Assembly (NCBI GenBank): GCA_028023455.1 | Contig: JAQFVV010000317.1 | Location: forward strand, 970,363 to 1,034,362 | Length of the DNA: 64,000 nt | Reading direction: 5' to 3' | From: Epiperipatus broadwayi | Lineage: Eukaryota; Onychophora; Udeonychophora; Euonychophora; Peripatidae | Shown: positions 37,620 to 50,914 of the stretch, one piece after another | How the letters are laid out: every line of letters begins with the position of its first letter | Position numbering within the stretch: position 1 is the first letter of the stretch | Position numbers and translations under genes: made by a program | Notes under the pieces: model-generated | The model's database searches: none | What the model was told of the DNA's origin: nothing | Seen by the model: the letters and a program-made list of their open reading frames with translations, nothing else

Positions 37620-38170
37620 TGGTCATTTGAAGCTAAAATGTACTGTAAGATTCTGAAATCTCTAGAATTATTTTACAAGTAAAAAATCAATAATATTTAA
37701 ATTTAAAGCTTTAACAATGGGAGAAGGTGGACTTTCCAAGATGCTGATTGGATTGGTTATTTCTTATTTTTAACAAAAGGGAGTGCTTGTCAATGATCAT
37801 GATAGGTCTAAGTTCTTTGTTTTGATTTTCAAAATGAAAATGTATCTTTTAGAGTATTTTTTCATATTTTTTTTACATATTATAAATTATTTTGATAAAA
37901 TATGCTGAAAATATAATTATTTTAGAAGTATAGTTAAGATTTTAGTAAAAATTCTTTACTTTTACATGAATGTAAATTGAGAAAAAAAATCAATGACATA
38001 GCTGCATTTTCTAATAGGTTATGAAATATTCATTTTATGTTTTCCACTATAGATTATTTTTATAATTATAAATAGAAATTTATTTTTGGAAAAACTTTCA
38101 TTTGCTTTCATAATCTGACAAATTATTAATTTGCTTTTTACAAACAAAACTAAAAGGAATATAATATTAA
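37620..38170. repeat. Diverged direct duplicate, copy 1
   Basis: This segment shares an ordered series of words with 38,610-39,165: 'CTGTAAGAT', 'TTATTTTACAAGTAAAAAAT', 'CTGATTGG', 'ATTTTAGTAAAAAT', 'TTTACTTTT', 'TATTTTTGGAAA/GAAAGAACTT', 'CATAA.CTGA.AAATTA' and 'TTTTTA.AAACA'. It is an old dispersed repeat or segmental duplication. Confidence 0.6.
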
Positions 38171-38609
38171 AAGATACAAGACTTTTTATTAACCTTTTAA
38201 CTTTAACAACCTTCTCTGATTAGTTTGAATCCCTGATCTAATGTAACTAGGAAAGGTTGTTAAGTAAAATTTACCTAATTAATATTCAATTTTAAAATAA
38301 ATCAACCATTTGTATAGAGAATTAGAAACTAATTAAAAACACTTCTGATTGCAAATAAAATAATTACATAAAAATGAGACCCCAGGATAAAATAATATTA
38401 CACAACTGAATTTTATATTATTTAAATGAAACAGATATAAATAATATTCAATACATTTATTATTGTTTAAATCTAGACAAATTACAGAATAGAATATTTA
38501 AATTGTCCTTTAACCAAAAGACTGTTTCTTATGAGGCTCCTCGTAGACATCTGACGTCACTCTAACTCTGCTAGTTCTTATGCTAAAAAATTCATTCGAT
38601 AGGTTTTGA

Positions 38610-39165
38610 ATAGGTTTTTAAAAGTTCTGTAAGATGGTGACCTCTTCCAACTTATTTTACAAGTAAAAAATAAAAAAAAAACGCATTTAAACCTAAACAA
38701 AGAAAGAACATTATTTGTGATTGGTTCTTAGCATGCTCTCAGCCGAAAAAGACATTCTGATTGGCTGGAAAGAACAAAGAAACCGCCTGATCAAAGAAAA
38801 TAAAGAAAAACGCTGAGATTTTCATTTCGAATTTAATTTTAAGTATTAAAAAAATATAATTTCAGAAATTAAACTAGTTTTTTAAAAAATATACTAAAAA
38901 AACAAAATTATTTTCGAAAAATATTGAAAATTTTAGTAAAAATATTAAAGAAATATTTAAAAGAAATATTTACTTTTCTATAACGTAAAAGTCGACCTTT
39001 TTGTTTATATTATAGCTTTTATGTTGCCGAAATTGAATATTTTAGAATAAATAAATAGCAATTTATTTTTGAAAGAACTTGCGTTCTCTTCATAACCTGA
39101 AAAATTAATAACATACTTTTTATAAACATATCTGAGTTGAATTTAATATTATAGGCGAATATGTT
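38610..39165. repeat. Diverged direct duplicate, copy 2
   Basis: Second copy of the 37,620-38,170 segment, about 970 bp downstream, in the same orientation. It contains an extra GC-richer piece (38,720-38,800) absent or eroded in copy 1. Confidence 0.6.
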
Positions 39166-39887
39166 TTAACAATAGGCTTTGTCTTCAGTTTGTGAGTTGG
39201 CCAATTAAAAGATTTGATTTTTACCTCATACAACCAATAATATAATTAGTGGTTAAAAGGTTAAAATTAAACACTGAATATAAATAATGTTGAAATTTAA
39301 AACTTTTATTCATTAATTTATTCAGTTTATTCATCTATCTATTTTAAAAATTATATCTTTAATTATTAGCTTTATTAATTCTTTGCAAGGAAATGAATTT
39401 AAAATATTTAATATATTATACATTAAAATTAAAATGAATTAAAATATTATAGCTTTAATTTAGATTACCAGCAAATCAAAAGTTAGGGACTGAACCTGGT
39501 CTCTTAACTTGAAAATTAATACAAACTTTTTGAAACATTTCAACAGTTAAATTAGGACTAAATTAGCATTAACTTAAAATTGCATTATTTATCATTTAAA
39601 ACTTTAAAGACTTTAATATGATAAATACTTATTTAAGCTTAAAACTATTATAATTTAAGCTGTGTGAAATTATTGTGCAGCAATATAATTTATATAATAT
39701 TGCTATAGTAATTTTTATATACAAAAATTATAGCATTATAAAATTCTAAAAACAATTTATTTATGACAGAATCAAACTATAATTTTTTTTAGACATTTTG
39801 TCACAAAATTTGACTTAACATTTAACTTCTGCTATATTTAAATTTAAGTATATTGTTTATATTGAACTTAATGTAATTAAAAGGAAT

Positions 39888-40443
39888 TTGAAGATCATTT
39901 ATATTTTTCACATATATGTTGTCATGTGTATTTGTTGTATAAAATGAAGTGGATAGATGTAAGGAACTTGCAAGTCTGATTTCAAACCCCTTATAATTAT
40001 ATTAAGTTTAATATAGACAATATACTTATATTTAAATATTACATATTCAACCTGTATTCTGCCCATACATGAGGATCAGAGTGACTTAAAGTTAACATGA
40101 GTATGACAATAATATTAACATCAACAAGGGCTTTGAGCATTCCATCATCAGATTTTCAATTATATGAATGGCTGAAGAGCTGGACGGTGGAAAAGAATGA
40201 AAACCTATTCATTAAAGTTTGAAGATTTCTTATCTTAATATAAACTGAGCACTGATTATATATATGTATGGGACATAATGATCTGGACTAAGTGCTGAGT
40301 GCTTGTTAGCACTAAATACATATATTGAAGATCATTTATCTTTTTCACATGTATGTGGTCATGCGTATTATTGTATAAGATGGAGTGGATAAATGTAGGA
40401 ACCTTAAAAGTCTGAGTTCAAATCCCTCCTAATATATATATAT
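39888..40443 (+). mobile_element. Retrozyme-like hammerhead repeat, 1.3 units in tandem
   Basis: A repeat unit of 437 bp (39,888-40,324) is followed by the start of a second unit (40,325-40,443). The first base pairs of both units are the same: TTGAAGATCATTTAT, then CACAT.TATGT.GTCATG, GTGGATA.ATGTA and a pol III B-box-like TTCAAA.CCC. Unit 1 ends with a hammerhead ribozyme whose predicted cleavage point is exactly the unit junction, and the insertion itself starts at the same post-cleavage position. That is the arrangement expected for animal retrozymes. No protein is encoded. The right end runs into (TA)n, which a 2.2-kb insertion interrupts. Confidence 0.75.
40278..40335 (+). ncRNA. Hammerhead ribozyme, core mutated
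   Basis: Stem I outer arms are ATGATC (40,278-40,283) and GATCAT (40,330-40,335), perfectly complementary. The inner arms are CTAA and TTGA. The core reads GTGCTGA instead of CTGATGA (40,292-40,298), stem II is GTGCT/AGCAC, and GAAA has become TAAA (40,313-40,316). Stem III is ATA-CA-TAT, with predicted cleavage after A40,324. The core changes should abolish cleavage, but the fold is clearly that of a type I hammerhead. Confidence 0.7.
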
Positions 40444-42662
40444 TGTAACGATCCGGAGAATAGCCTTAACGTAAACTGCACTACAGGGCGCCATCTAGGC
40501 ATTTGAACCTAGAAAAATTTATAAAGTAGGCAGATACGTAAGTCAAAAAAAAAATTTTTTTTTCCTTTTTTAAATATTTTGGTTCCGGTCGTTAGCCCAT
40601 GTTACTAGCTCAGTGGAATAGCAGAGATTTAATAAGATAATCTAAGAGCATATATATAAAAAAAGAATAAAATAAGCCACTGCCAGTAATTAACACACAA
40701 ACATTTATTTATTTCACATATATATAAGATTTAAAATTATTTTAGTATTAGTTTTACATTTTAACATTTAACATTATTTTTAACTTTACCTTAGATTTTT
40801 GACTTTAATTTACATTTAATTACTATTATATTCTAATTTTACATTTTAATTAAGTTCGCACAGATAAATTTAGGAAAGCTTGTTTATAATGTTGAATATA
40901 GATCGGTTACATAGATTTCACAGTCCAAAACATTTCAAAGTAAACATAAACGATCAAAATACAAAATTATTGATTACTGACAATTGCGGAGGGAAATTTC
41001 TACGTAACCCAATAGTATTCATCATAAGATACTTGCATTGTCACCAATAACTTAAAAGACATCCGAATAAATACATTTTAGATACTCACCGTAAGGTATC
41101 ATTATTTATCGGATGTCTATATATTTTGATCAAATATGAAAACGCAAAACATAGTTAACTGATAAACAATCCATGCAAGCGTCTATAAACAACTTAAGTT
41201 TAATGCATTTTTATTTAGAATCGAGTATGAATAGACCACATAAATTTGCTTTTGAAAATAAACATTCTATCCCTATTTAACCCTAGGTTAAAATTCGTAG
41301 TCAAACTGGCATCAATTCATCTGATACATCGATGTATTCAATGTAATAAAATACGGCAGCACAAAAAGTTAAGAGAAGAAATTGCTTCTCATGAGATAGG
41401 AATATTACATCTATCTGCAAAGAAGAGCAATAAAACAAAAAACTCCATAGAAAGGAACTGCGGTATCTGACTTATAATTCCTTCCATAGGCAAACGGAAG
41501 TGTGCGGCATATGAAGCGATTCTGCTCGTAGCGAATCAATATTACATCTACTAATCACACCAATATATCCAATCCATTGACCCGATCCAACCACGAAACA
41601 AATAACCCAAGATTACCCTCCCCTAATATAACTTTACAAATCTATACAGCCATTCATGCCCGACTTAAGTTTAACATTTATATAACTAATTTAACGGAAA
41701 ACAACAATCATAATAAAACTTAAAGAAGAAAATAAATAAATGGAAATGATTTTACAAAATAAGAAAAAAAATACATCAAATAACATTATTAATGAAGAAT
41801 TTAGTTTGGTCAGATAGGATTCTATTGCATTATTTACTAAAAAGTTTTAAAATTTAGAGTTCTTATTGTTTCAAGTGAATATATAAGTTCTTACGATTTT
41901 TAAAACGTCCAACTTTATCCGTTGCTTGCCATGAACGTAAATTCCCACGCCGTCCTAAAATTGGTATCCATTTAGCCGTTGTTTTATTTATTCATTCGGA
42001 GATTTTTTAATTTAGTTGGTCCTCAATGTAGAAAATGATAGTTCATTTCTCCCTTCTTTAACAGCTGAAAGAATTGACCGTGCATCTGTCAATTCCTCCA
42101 ACTTTAGACTACTACATATAGTCACATAGTAATAATCAATTTCCAGTCACTGATTAATAATTTCCAAATTTTCCTTTTATATTAATGTGAAGGATTGAAT
42201 TTACATTACGTCACCGATGCGATGGTCCTTTCGCTGCGGTCCGATTCCATAGGGATTTCTTCTTATTTGCTAACAGTTTTTATTGTTTTCTTATCTGACC
42301 GGTGTTTTTACATTTAAATGCTGAAGGCTGGTTTACATTTAACTAATTAACAATCATTTCCATTTCTGATTAATTAACCTGTTTTCCAAATCAAAAATAT
42401 ATTTAAAGATAAATTTAAAGATATAATTTCATCTCCAAATCTTTTTAAAATTTAGTTTTAAAATACTTTTTCTTTAATAAAGTTTTATTTTAATAATTTT
42501 TCATTATCTGTGCGATTTAATTAATATATGAGTTTAAGATGATATTTAATTTCAATTTTTAATTCTTAAAGAAAATTTTTAAATGCGAACTTTTTAATTT
42601 ACTTTCATGTTTAATAAATTTAAAAAAAAAAAACAATGTAACGAACGTCTATGCTCGTTACA
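40444..42662. mobile_element. 2.2-kb insertion with TGTAACGA...TCGTTACA termini
   Basis: The segment begins TGTAACGATCCGG and ends CTCGTTACA, with (AT)n on both sides. It therefore interrupts a TA microsatellite at the tail of the retrozyme. Termini starting TG and ending CA suggest a long solo LTR or a TIR element. The last 26 bp (42,637-42,662) form their own hairpin, TGTAACGA...TCGTTACA. The body is less AT-rich than the flanks and contains GCGCCATCTAG at 40,488. It has no recognisable gene; the longest frame (41,246-41,470) is unrecognised. A TSD cannot be read in the AT repeat. Confidence 0.6.
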
Positions 42663-45020
42663 ATATATATATATATATATGAAACAATTGAGGATTAACA
42701 GACTTCCTAAAAAGTTGTAATCTTGGGATTGGTTTTTATATAATGTTTTCAGCTCAAAACAGGCTAACAGTCTAAACAATTAAGCATCATGACCAAGTGA
42801 TTATCACACAAGATTATTTACCAATGCATGCTATCTTTTAACATGATTTGTTTTTATATTTTCTTTAGAGCTACGGCATAATATTTAGTGGATCCTGATG
42901 AAACTTTGAACATAACACACAAAATAAAATGGCATTTAGACCATGTTGAATTAATATTCATTTTTTTTAATTTGCACATGCTGCATTCGACTATATAATG
43001 ATCACTAATATAATTTTAAAAAAGTTCAAAACTATCTTAAATTTTTAGTCATTTATAAGATGTAAATATATTTTACCTAAACTTCAGTACTTATACTTTT
43101 GAATTTTAAAAATATTTTTTCTCTTCTAAAAGAAAAAAAAATCCATTGAAAATCAGATTTCAATCAATCAAGGCCCTAAAGTTTTCAAGCGCTCTGTATT
43201 ATTAAAATTAAAACACTCTTTTATTCAAAATGTAGTTTAGTATTTTAACATTTCAAGTAATTTAAAAAATATCGTTTGAGAAAAAAAAGTAAACGTAAAA
43301 AAATGTAATTTAATGTATAGTTTGAAAAATCATTTAGAAATTAAATTTTCTTGAAATAAAAAGTTTGAACTTTTTTTTTTTTAACTTTTATGCAACTTAT
43401 CACCCCCCTCCCCTGTTCTCTCTTCATCGATGTTCTGAATTATATAAAAAATAAGAGGGGAGAAAAAATCCTCATTGTATTTCAATGGTACATTTTAATC
43501 TTTTTCAAGTTTTAGAAATCTTTTAGGTTTTACATTTCTTCAATTTAAGGTCTATTTTTATATCCCGGAGGGAAAAAATAACTCAGTTCAACGATGTAGT
43601 TTGATCCTTAAACGCTGCAGGCAAATCGATTGGAATATATATATTTTTATATACTATATATATATGTATACAGTATACATATAACTTATATATGTGCGTG
43701 TAAAGCGAAGGTAAGAAAGATGGATAATTACTCAAACCAAATATATCAACAAGTAAAACTAATCAGGATAAGTGAAAAGCAACCAATATCATATATATAA
43801 ATACTATGCATATGTAGATGCTATTTTTTATTCTCTTTAATTTTGAAAAAAAAAAAAGGCCTACTGACAAAATCATAGATATAAATGTTTTTTTCTCTCA
43901 CTTTAAAACTAATAGTTATTTTTATTATTTGACCATAAATGTAAATGAATTGTTAATTGCTCGGCGGGTCATGTGATATTTAAACACTGAAGTGACAGAT
44001 TGCGATGCTTTTTTTTTATCAGTATAAAGCAAGGCCTATTCAATAATTCCTTAAAAAATCTGACACGATTTTTTTTACTTTAATGCTTTCTTATTTCATT
44101 TTTCATCCACTTTAAGACGAGAACATTAGAAATATAAATATAGTTTCAGTAGCATAACTACATTACTTTTAACTTTAAACCCAAATTTTATCCATAAAGA
44201 CAAAAAATCAGAAACTGGTCTGGGGATTAGGAATTAAATGGTCTAGCATATGATAATTATTGATTATTCGCACTTACATTATATGGTAATAGAGTAAAGA
44301 GCTGTTATTGTTTGATCATATATTGCATTAGCTAAAAATACTAAGTGGTTTATTATTATTCATATTTATGGTAAGAGCAAAACAGCATCTACAATTAGAA
44401 ATAAAAGTGTAAACTGAAATATATAGTTACTGACTCAGTATCAAATCTATGTAATAAAACAAGAGCAGAAGAGTTAAACAGTTTTACATCTGATAAAAGC
44501 AAAAGACCTACAGCTTATTTCATTTAAAGAGAATTTAGATAAAAACAAGTTGGTATGGAATAATTAGAAAGAGGGGTTCATATGTCTTTTTTGTCCCAAA
44601 TTTCTATTGGTTGTTATGTAAGGATAGGAACTGAAATTAAAGATAATAACTGAAATTAATGATTATTCTGTACATGGAATAGCAGGAATAATGGAATCAG
44701 TTAAATTAGAAAACACAGGAATAAGTAAAAGTATAAAACTACGGCAAAGGTAGACAAAATTGTGTATTTTAACTTGAATTTGTTAGCAGTAGTAAATATA
44801 CATTAATTTTTTAAATAAAAAAAATGTGTTTCTTCAATGTCTTTAGTTACTTTATATGAAGTGATTAAAAAGCCATGGATATCCAATCTGTTTAAAATAA
44901 CACTTACAAAAGAAGTGATATAAAAGCAATCATTGAAGAAATTGAATATTTTAAGAATAATCTTCATGTATGCTAGGAGAAAAACAAATTTATTAAATAC
45001 TTTAATATATTCTTTAGAAT
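42663..45020. other. AT-rich intergenic sequence
   Basis: The (AT)n at 42,663-42,681 is the right half of the interrupted tract, followed by nondescript AT-rich DNA. A C-rich patch lies at about 43,400-43,415. No gene is supported. Confidence 0.4.
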
Positions 45021-48000
45021 ATTCAGAACAGAAAGATGAATTGGGATGACATTATTTATTTACTCAGAAATTTTAGAATATGCTACAGAATCAGTTGCTT
45101 TTGGACAAATCCTATAAATGCAAGCACTTACATAAATCAAGAAATCCATTATAGAAAATTGCATGAGCTGAAAAGGCTATGGCTTATGCAGAAGGATTTT
45201 AAAAAAATTGGAAAAGTTTTTACTTTTTTTATTGTGTTAGGATATGACTGAATTCAGGGTTTCTAGCATAATAATTAGAACACTCATTATGGATGAAATT
45301 TCAAGTTAAAATTATTTCATAAATTGCTATTAACAATAAATAGTAATACAAGTTTCAAAAACAATTCTAATCATTTATCAGTTGGCAAGTCCGATTAGTA
45401 ATGGCTGAACTCTCAGTGTTTCTATAAATAGCAGGGGGGGGGAAATAATATTAGAAAAATCTTTACCATTTTTATAAAAGTTTTCAAGGAATATTAGAGA
45501 GTAACACTACTCACAAATCTATAGTTATTGTTATTGAATGATATTTTTTATTACATTCTCTACTTAAAATTAGCAATAACATATTTTTTTATGTAGAATC
45601 TAGAATATATAATGGATATACCATTATTACATTATATTCTTTATACAGACAATTGTATTTCAAAAGTAAAGAAACTAGTCATAGAATTTTTTAAAGTATT
45701 TATCTGCATAGTTATTATCTCTATTAGGGTTTTGGAAGCCCATATGTGATATGTTTAACTGCTTTGTGCTTTGCATTTGAATAATTATATTTTATATCAA
45801 TTGTTTTATGGGAGAGAAATGGATATATCATGCATTTTTTTTGTATATTGAAAATTTCAAGTTTTATTAAGTTCTGGTTATTAAATATAGTTTTCAAATA
45901 TCTATTAATTGTTTTCTTGCCCCTTTTCTATTTATTTTTTTTTCTAAGTTACACTCTCTTACACACACACACACACACATCTTTATTAGATAGTAAAGCA
46001 AATATAAAAACATTATTTACATTTGACAATTTGATATTCATAAAAATTGCAAATCTATTAAGAAATATTCTTCAAGATGAACTTCAAATCAATCCCAGGT
46101 GAAAACACATTCTCCTTTATTGGAGCTAAACATTAAATTTTACAAAATAAAGATAATTTCTTTTCATTTTTAAAACAAATTAATATCCAATATCAAATGT
46201 GTAGTAACTGAAAAAAATAGCATTTAATACTCTGAGAAGCTGATCACTTCTACAATTTTCTGTATATTTAGAAATGTTGTATTTAAGAATTTTTACATAT
46301 TCAATATATGTTATTAATTCACAAAGGTTTTTAAAATGAGTTAAAATTATTTCTCCCTTGTGAAGTTTAATATTTGGTTATATTGAAGAAAATTGTATTT
46401 ACATTTTTCTGAATCATATTTGTTAGATCAGCAATGACAATGCAATCTTAAATGATCATTTTACATTTGCTTTGCTACCTAATAAAAAGGCACATTAATA
46501 TTAATGTTTGGTAAGAATATTTTTTCCAGAATTTTAAACAGATGTACACACACATATATGTATACAATGATAACATTTAAACATTATTATTTAAATGTTT
46601 ATATTAATTAAACTCTTATGTTGTAAATAAACAACAAGATATTTATATATATAAAATAAAGAATAGAAATGAGATAATATCTATGTAAATAGTAATAACC
46701 TTTAATCTTTAATGTTACTAAAAAATTATCAATTATTACTAATTGACAATCCATGAAAATATTTAATTTAATATATATATAAATAAGGAAAATATTAATT
46801 CTTTAATGGAAATGGTAATAATAATTCTGCATATGCATTAATAGGCAAATTAATGAATGTATGCAGGCTCAATTAGCATTTGGCAACTTTTTTTTTACTA
46901 TTATCTCTCAAACCAATACTAATCTATCATTTTAAAATAGATAACTTCTTAAAATGAAAAAAATATTATACATGTAAAATCATTAAAATAGCAGGATTGA
47001 CTATGATTGAAACAATTTATAAATATAATTAAAAATATTTGCCTCTATATTGAAAACTAATTAATGACATGCAGACAATATCTTTTTCTGTATACATTGG
47101 ACTGCACAAAATACATTTAATAAATACACTAATTACATTCACATCTCCTATGCCACTTTACATTACTGTGCAACTTATACATTGACTAAACTGCATAGAA
47201 TGATAGTAGAGCTGAAAAATGCAGTAAAATGAATACAAAAACTTTATTAACAATTTTGCACTAATTATAATATTAGCAAATAGAAATCAAAACATAGATT
47301 ATTAACAATAATAGTAATAAAAAATAAAATCATACTTTAAGTTATAAAATCTGTACATTCTTTTATTATGTAAAATATTTATAAACCCTATTATATATAG
47401 TATAGCAAAGAAATAATGTAGAAGTAAAGATTTTTTCTCTCTAAAACATAAAAAGCTTTTAAGACTTGTCTTTTCAAAAGTTGAGAAGATAATGGAAGAA
47501 TTTTTCCTCATGTTTACACATGTTAATTAAAAAGAGCATGAAAGCCATGATTTCTCTCTGGATACAATTATCACTTACAGAAAATTATTGGAGCAGCAAA
47601 GTATTGTAAATATATTAATAAACAAATCTAAAAAAAATTGATATTTTTCCGCACAACATTAGAAAGAAAAATAGAAAATTTACATAGATGTTAACTACCT
47701 ATCTTATCTTTTATTGGATAAATCAATATAATTATATTCAAGAGGTCAATAACTTTTTAATTAAAAAAAAAAAATCTCATTTTCATACCTTTTCTCAATT
47801 GATTATTTTCATATAAAAAAACAACTACTTTTTATTTATAATTTTAGAGTTAGAGAGAGAGAAATAAAGTTCTTTTGGAAGTTATGAGTTGCACAAATTA
47901 CAGACCCATTCTGAATATTTAATTACTTTGGCCAGAGAAATTGATATCAAACCTTTAATAATAAAGCATCTAATAATATGATAAAAGAACATTCAAAGTA

Positions 48001-48300
48001 GAAAATTATTCCTTATTATTTTAAGTAAATGACAATTATATAATTATTTAAATTTCAGTCATTTTAAAATTGTGGGAATTGATATTTATATTCACAAACG
48101 TTTACTCCATATCATTTTCTATTTTTACACATGTTCTTTTCTAGAATATATCACATTCTCATGACCAATCTTATTTATCCTTATACCTGAGTTTCCAGCC
48201 ATAAATCATCACTTTAGGATTCATTTTTATTTTAGAAAATACCTTTTATTACAAATCATATTGTGTGCATTCAATGATTATAATACTTTTTTATGCATTC
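45021..48300. other. AT-rich intergenic sequence
   Basis: A 71-codon frame at 45,036-45,251 (plus) resembles nothing that I recognise. A G-run lies at about 45,433-45,441 and an (AC)n at about 45,961-45,979. Otherwise nothing. Confidence 0.4.
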
Positions 48301-48301
48301 T

Positions 48302-48683
48302 TGTTGTGGTCTGTGAGCAGCAAGTAAATAATAGACAAAGGCAAAATTAAGATGGTAAGCTAATAGTTTAATTTAAATAATATATGAGTATATTTACAAA
48401 TGTACATAGCTAATTTGTGACATGCACATAATAAACCCTAGCCTGTTTTTGGACTTACAGAGGCAGGAGTCTCTGATGTGCAGTAATACCAAATTATATA
48501 GACCTGGTTCTGGGGGTTTATATACCCCTCAAGACTTCTAGAGTCTTTATAAACATGACCAAATATGGTCTTTTTACATACTTTTGGTATTTGTTTACTC
48601 CCTCACCATATATACCATTTATTGCAGTTCTCTGACCTTATAAGACCAGCTGTGCAACTCTATGACCTAATAATATTGCTACA
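48302..48683. mobile_element. Candidate solo LTR (382 bp)
   Basis: The segment runs from TGTTGTGGTCTG to ATTGCTACA, so it has TG...CA ends in either orientation (the reverse strand begins TGTAGCAATATT). It is markedly less AT-rich than its flanks and contains an embedded TATA-type motif (TATATAAA on the minus strand, plus 48,517-48,524, within GGGG...CCCC) and AATAAA at about 48,430 on the plus strand. Flanks CATTCT and CATTTA are similar but not identical, so no convincing target duplication is claimed. Confidence 0.4.
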
Positions 48684-50820
48684 CATTTATTGTTACAGTT
48701 ATTTATATTATTAATATATATATATATATATAATTATTTACACACAATCATTATACATTATTATTGTACAAAGTAATTATTTTTATTCTACACAATTATT
48801 ATACATTTATTGTTGCATATATATATTCTTTCTTGGTTGACCTTGAACAGTGCACTTCTTTTTATTTTTATAAAAAGTAATATCCCTATTTTTATTTGTA
48901 TAAAGGGGCTACATGCTTTTTGTGTTGATGCTTCTATTCCATTCCAATACAGACTACATATTTAATGAAGTCATGTTGCAGAAAATTATATCTTACTCTC
49001 TTTTTTTATGAATTTTTTTATTTAATATCTTTAACAGCTATTTCATTCAAAATAACTTATTGTTTAGAATCTAATTTCATTTCTGATGGGTATTAGCAAA
49101 GAATGAATAGAACTAATTAAGATGTACATTTTTTTTCAAATTATTCTAATATCTCCAGGAAAACACTTCAATTGATAAAATTAAATATATCATCATATTT
49201 CTGATTATCTAAATATATTATTGTGAATAATTTTTTTAGCTTCTTTTTAACTATTAACACTTATTTTTAAGAAATATTTTTATTACATTAACTTTAATTT
49301 TTGGCATATTTTTCCTAGAATCTAATACTGATAGTTTTTTCACAAATACTCAATCTATTAAAAATTTTCTTGTTTAATTTTTACTCACTAGAATTTAGAA
49401 TTTTTTGATTCTGTATTCACCTTTGTTAATGTTTAATCATCATTTTTGTTAGAAGAAAATTTTTCATTAAACTTTGTACAATCAAATTCTTCAATATATG
49501 AATATATTTACTACATCTTAAAATAATCAAGAGATTGTCTACAATTATTGCCCAAAATGAAATATTAACTATAATATAAATCTAAATAAAACATAGATAA
49601 GTATTTTTTTTAATTCATTTTTTTTAAATCTCTGAGATGAGTAAAACTCATTGTGTGGATTTCTTATTAATATAAATAATTTTGTGATTCCTTTTCAAAT
49701 TTAATCCTGAAAAAGTTGTAGAAAAACATTTTATTCTACTCATTTAATGAGTCAAATGTTAATAAAACATGGCATACCTTTTTCTGACTGCTACCAACAT
49801 CTACATTAGGAATAATACTTCACTCTGTTTGCTCTTGTTTGGAGCCATCTGATGTAAGCTAGAGTCATCTATGGATACTAAATGGTATTTTCAGGCTGTT
49901 ATTTTTTTTCTATAAAAAACTCCTAAGCAAATAAAATATTTCATTTCTATTGCAAATGAGTGAAAAATATAAATGCATGAATTCTTAGCTTAATTTAACT
50001 TCTAAATTTGATACAGTTCTATTTTTTAATTACACAATCAATTAAAATGTATAAGCAGCAATATTTATATGCTCAATTTATTTCCAATTGAAGCCTTTTC
50101 ATATGCTATTTGGGTACTTTCTGGATGATATTTTTTCCTCAAAGTTTTAAATGATCCTTTATTTAAAATTATTCAATATTTTTTTAAAAAAATTAAAACC
50201 ATCTTTTATCAATGTTGAAAATAGTTTAAATTTTCAAATAAATTTCTTCAATATTTTTGGAAAAAAAAATTGCAAAAAAAAAAAAAAAAAAAGTTCAGTT
50301 TTATTCTTCACTTTAAAAAAAAAAAAAAAATAGCACTCTTAAATAATGTTTTTTTACTTTTATTTTTTATAGTTAGAATTTTATTTTTATATAGATTAAA
50401 TGAAAAAGAACAGCAACATTATATGCAAGATAGTAAAAAGAACAACATATTGTATGATTAACACTCCTACTTTTTATTTTTTTATTTCTTATGACCACTC
50501 ATTTAATAGTGATTGATTGGATTTAATGGCATCACTTTTACATTATATATTCTTATTAATGTGAAGGGTTTATTGAAACATGCATTCCGCATATGAACCT
50601 GAAATCTATATCAAACACTATTTTTAGAGGTTAACTCTGTCTTTTTGCTTATAGTATACATCAGTTTTTCATATTTTTGACAGTTTTGCAAGCTTTTCAA
50701 AATTATTATATAGTTTATGGACTACAAACTTAATATTTAGTGCTTGCAATCAAAAGAGAAATCTATATTTTAATTTAAACATCACATGATCACCATTTCT
50801 TATGCTTGCTTATAACTGTA
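48684..50820. other. AT-rich intergenic sequence
   Basis: It contains (AT)n at about 48,713-48,732 and A-runs at 50,274-50,330; the open frames over the A-runs are lysine artefacts. No gene was recognised. Confidence 0.4.
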
Positions 50821-50914
50821 TTAAAACAGGCAAAACTCTCCATTGATTGGCATCCATTGATTACTCTGCCTTGCATTGAATGACAATACTTATGAAGAGT
50901 TTTGCCTGTTTTAA
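50821..50914. mobile_element. Palindromic MITE flanked by TTAA
   Basis: A 94-bp segment starts TTAAAACAGGCAAAACTCT and ends AGAGTTTTGCCTGTTTTAA, a perfect 19-bp inverted repeat. TTAA at both ends is the target duplication typical of piggyBac-type elements, though TTAA can also be counted as part of the repeat. The word AACAGGCAAAACTCTC also occurs inside the RTE fragment at 21,921-21,940, suggesting a second, eroded copy there. Confidence 0.65.

Noticed and set aside
40606-40620. TAGCTCAGTGGAATA resembles a tRNA D-arm/A box
   Set aside because: No matching B box, acceptor stem or anticodon arm lies at the correct distance.
42895-42901. CTGATGA, a possible further hammerhead core
   Set aside because: No stem II followed by GAAA and no complementary stem I arms nearby; the same holds for CTGATGA at 6,295.
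50151-50461. Lysine-rich open frames
   Set aside because: Produced by long A-runs, with no protein-like composition elsewhere.
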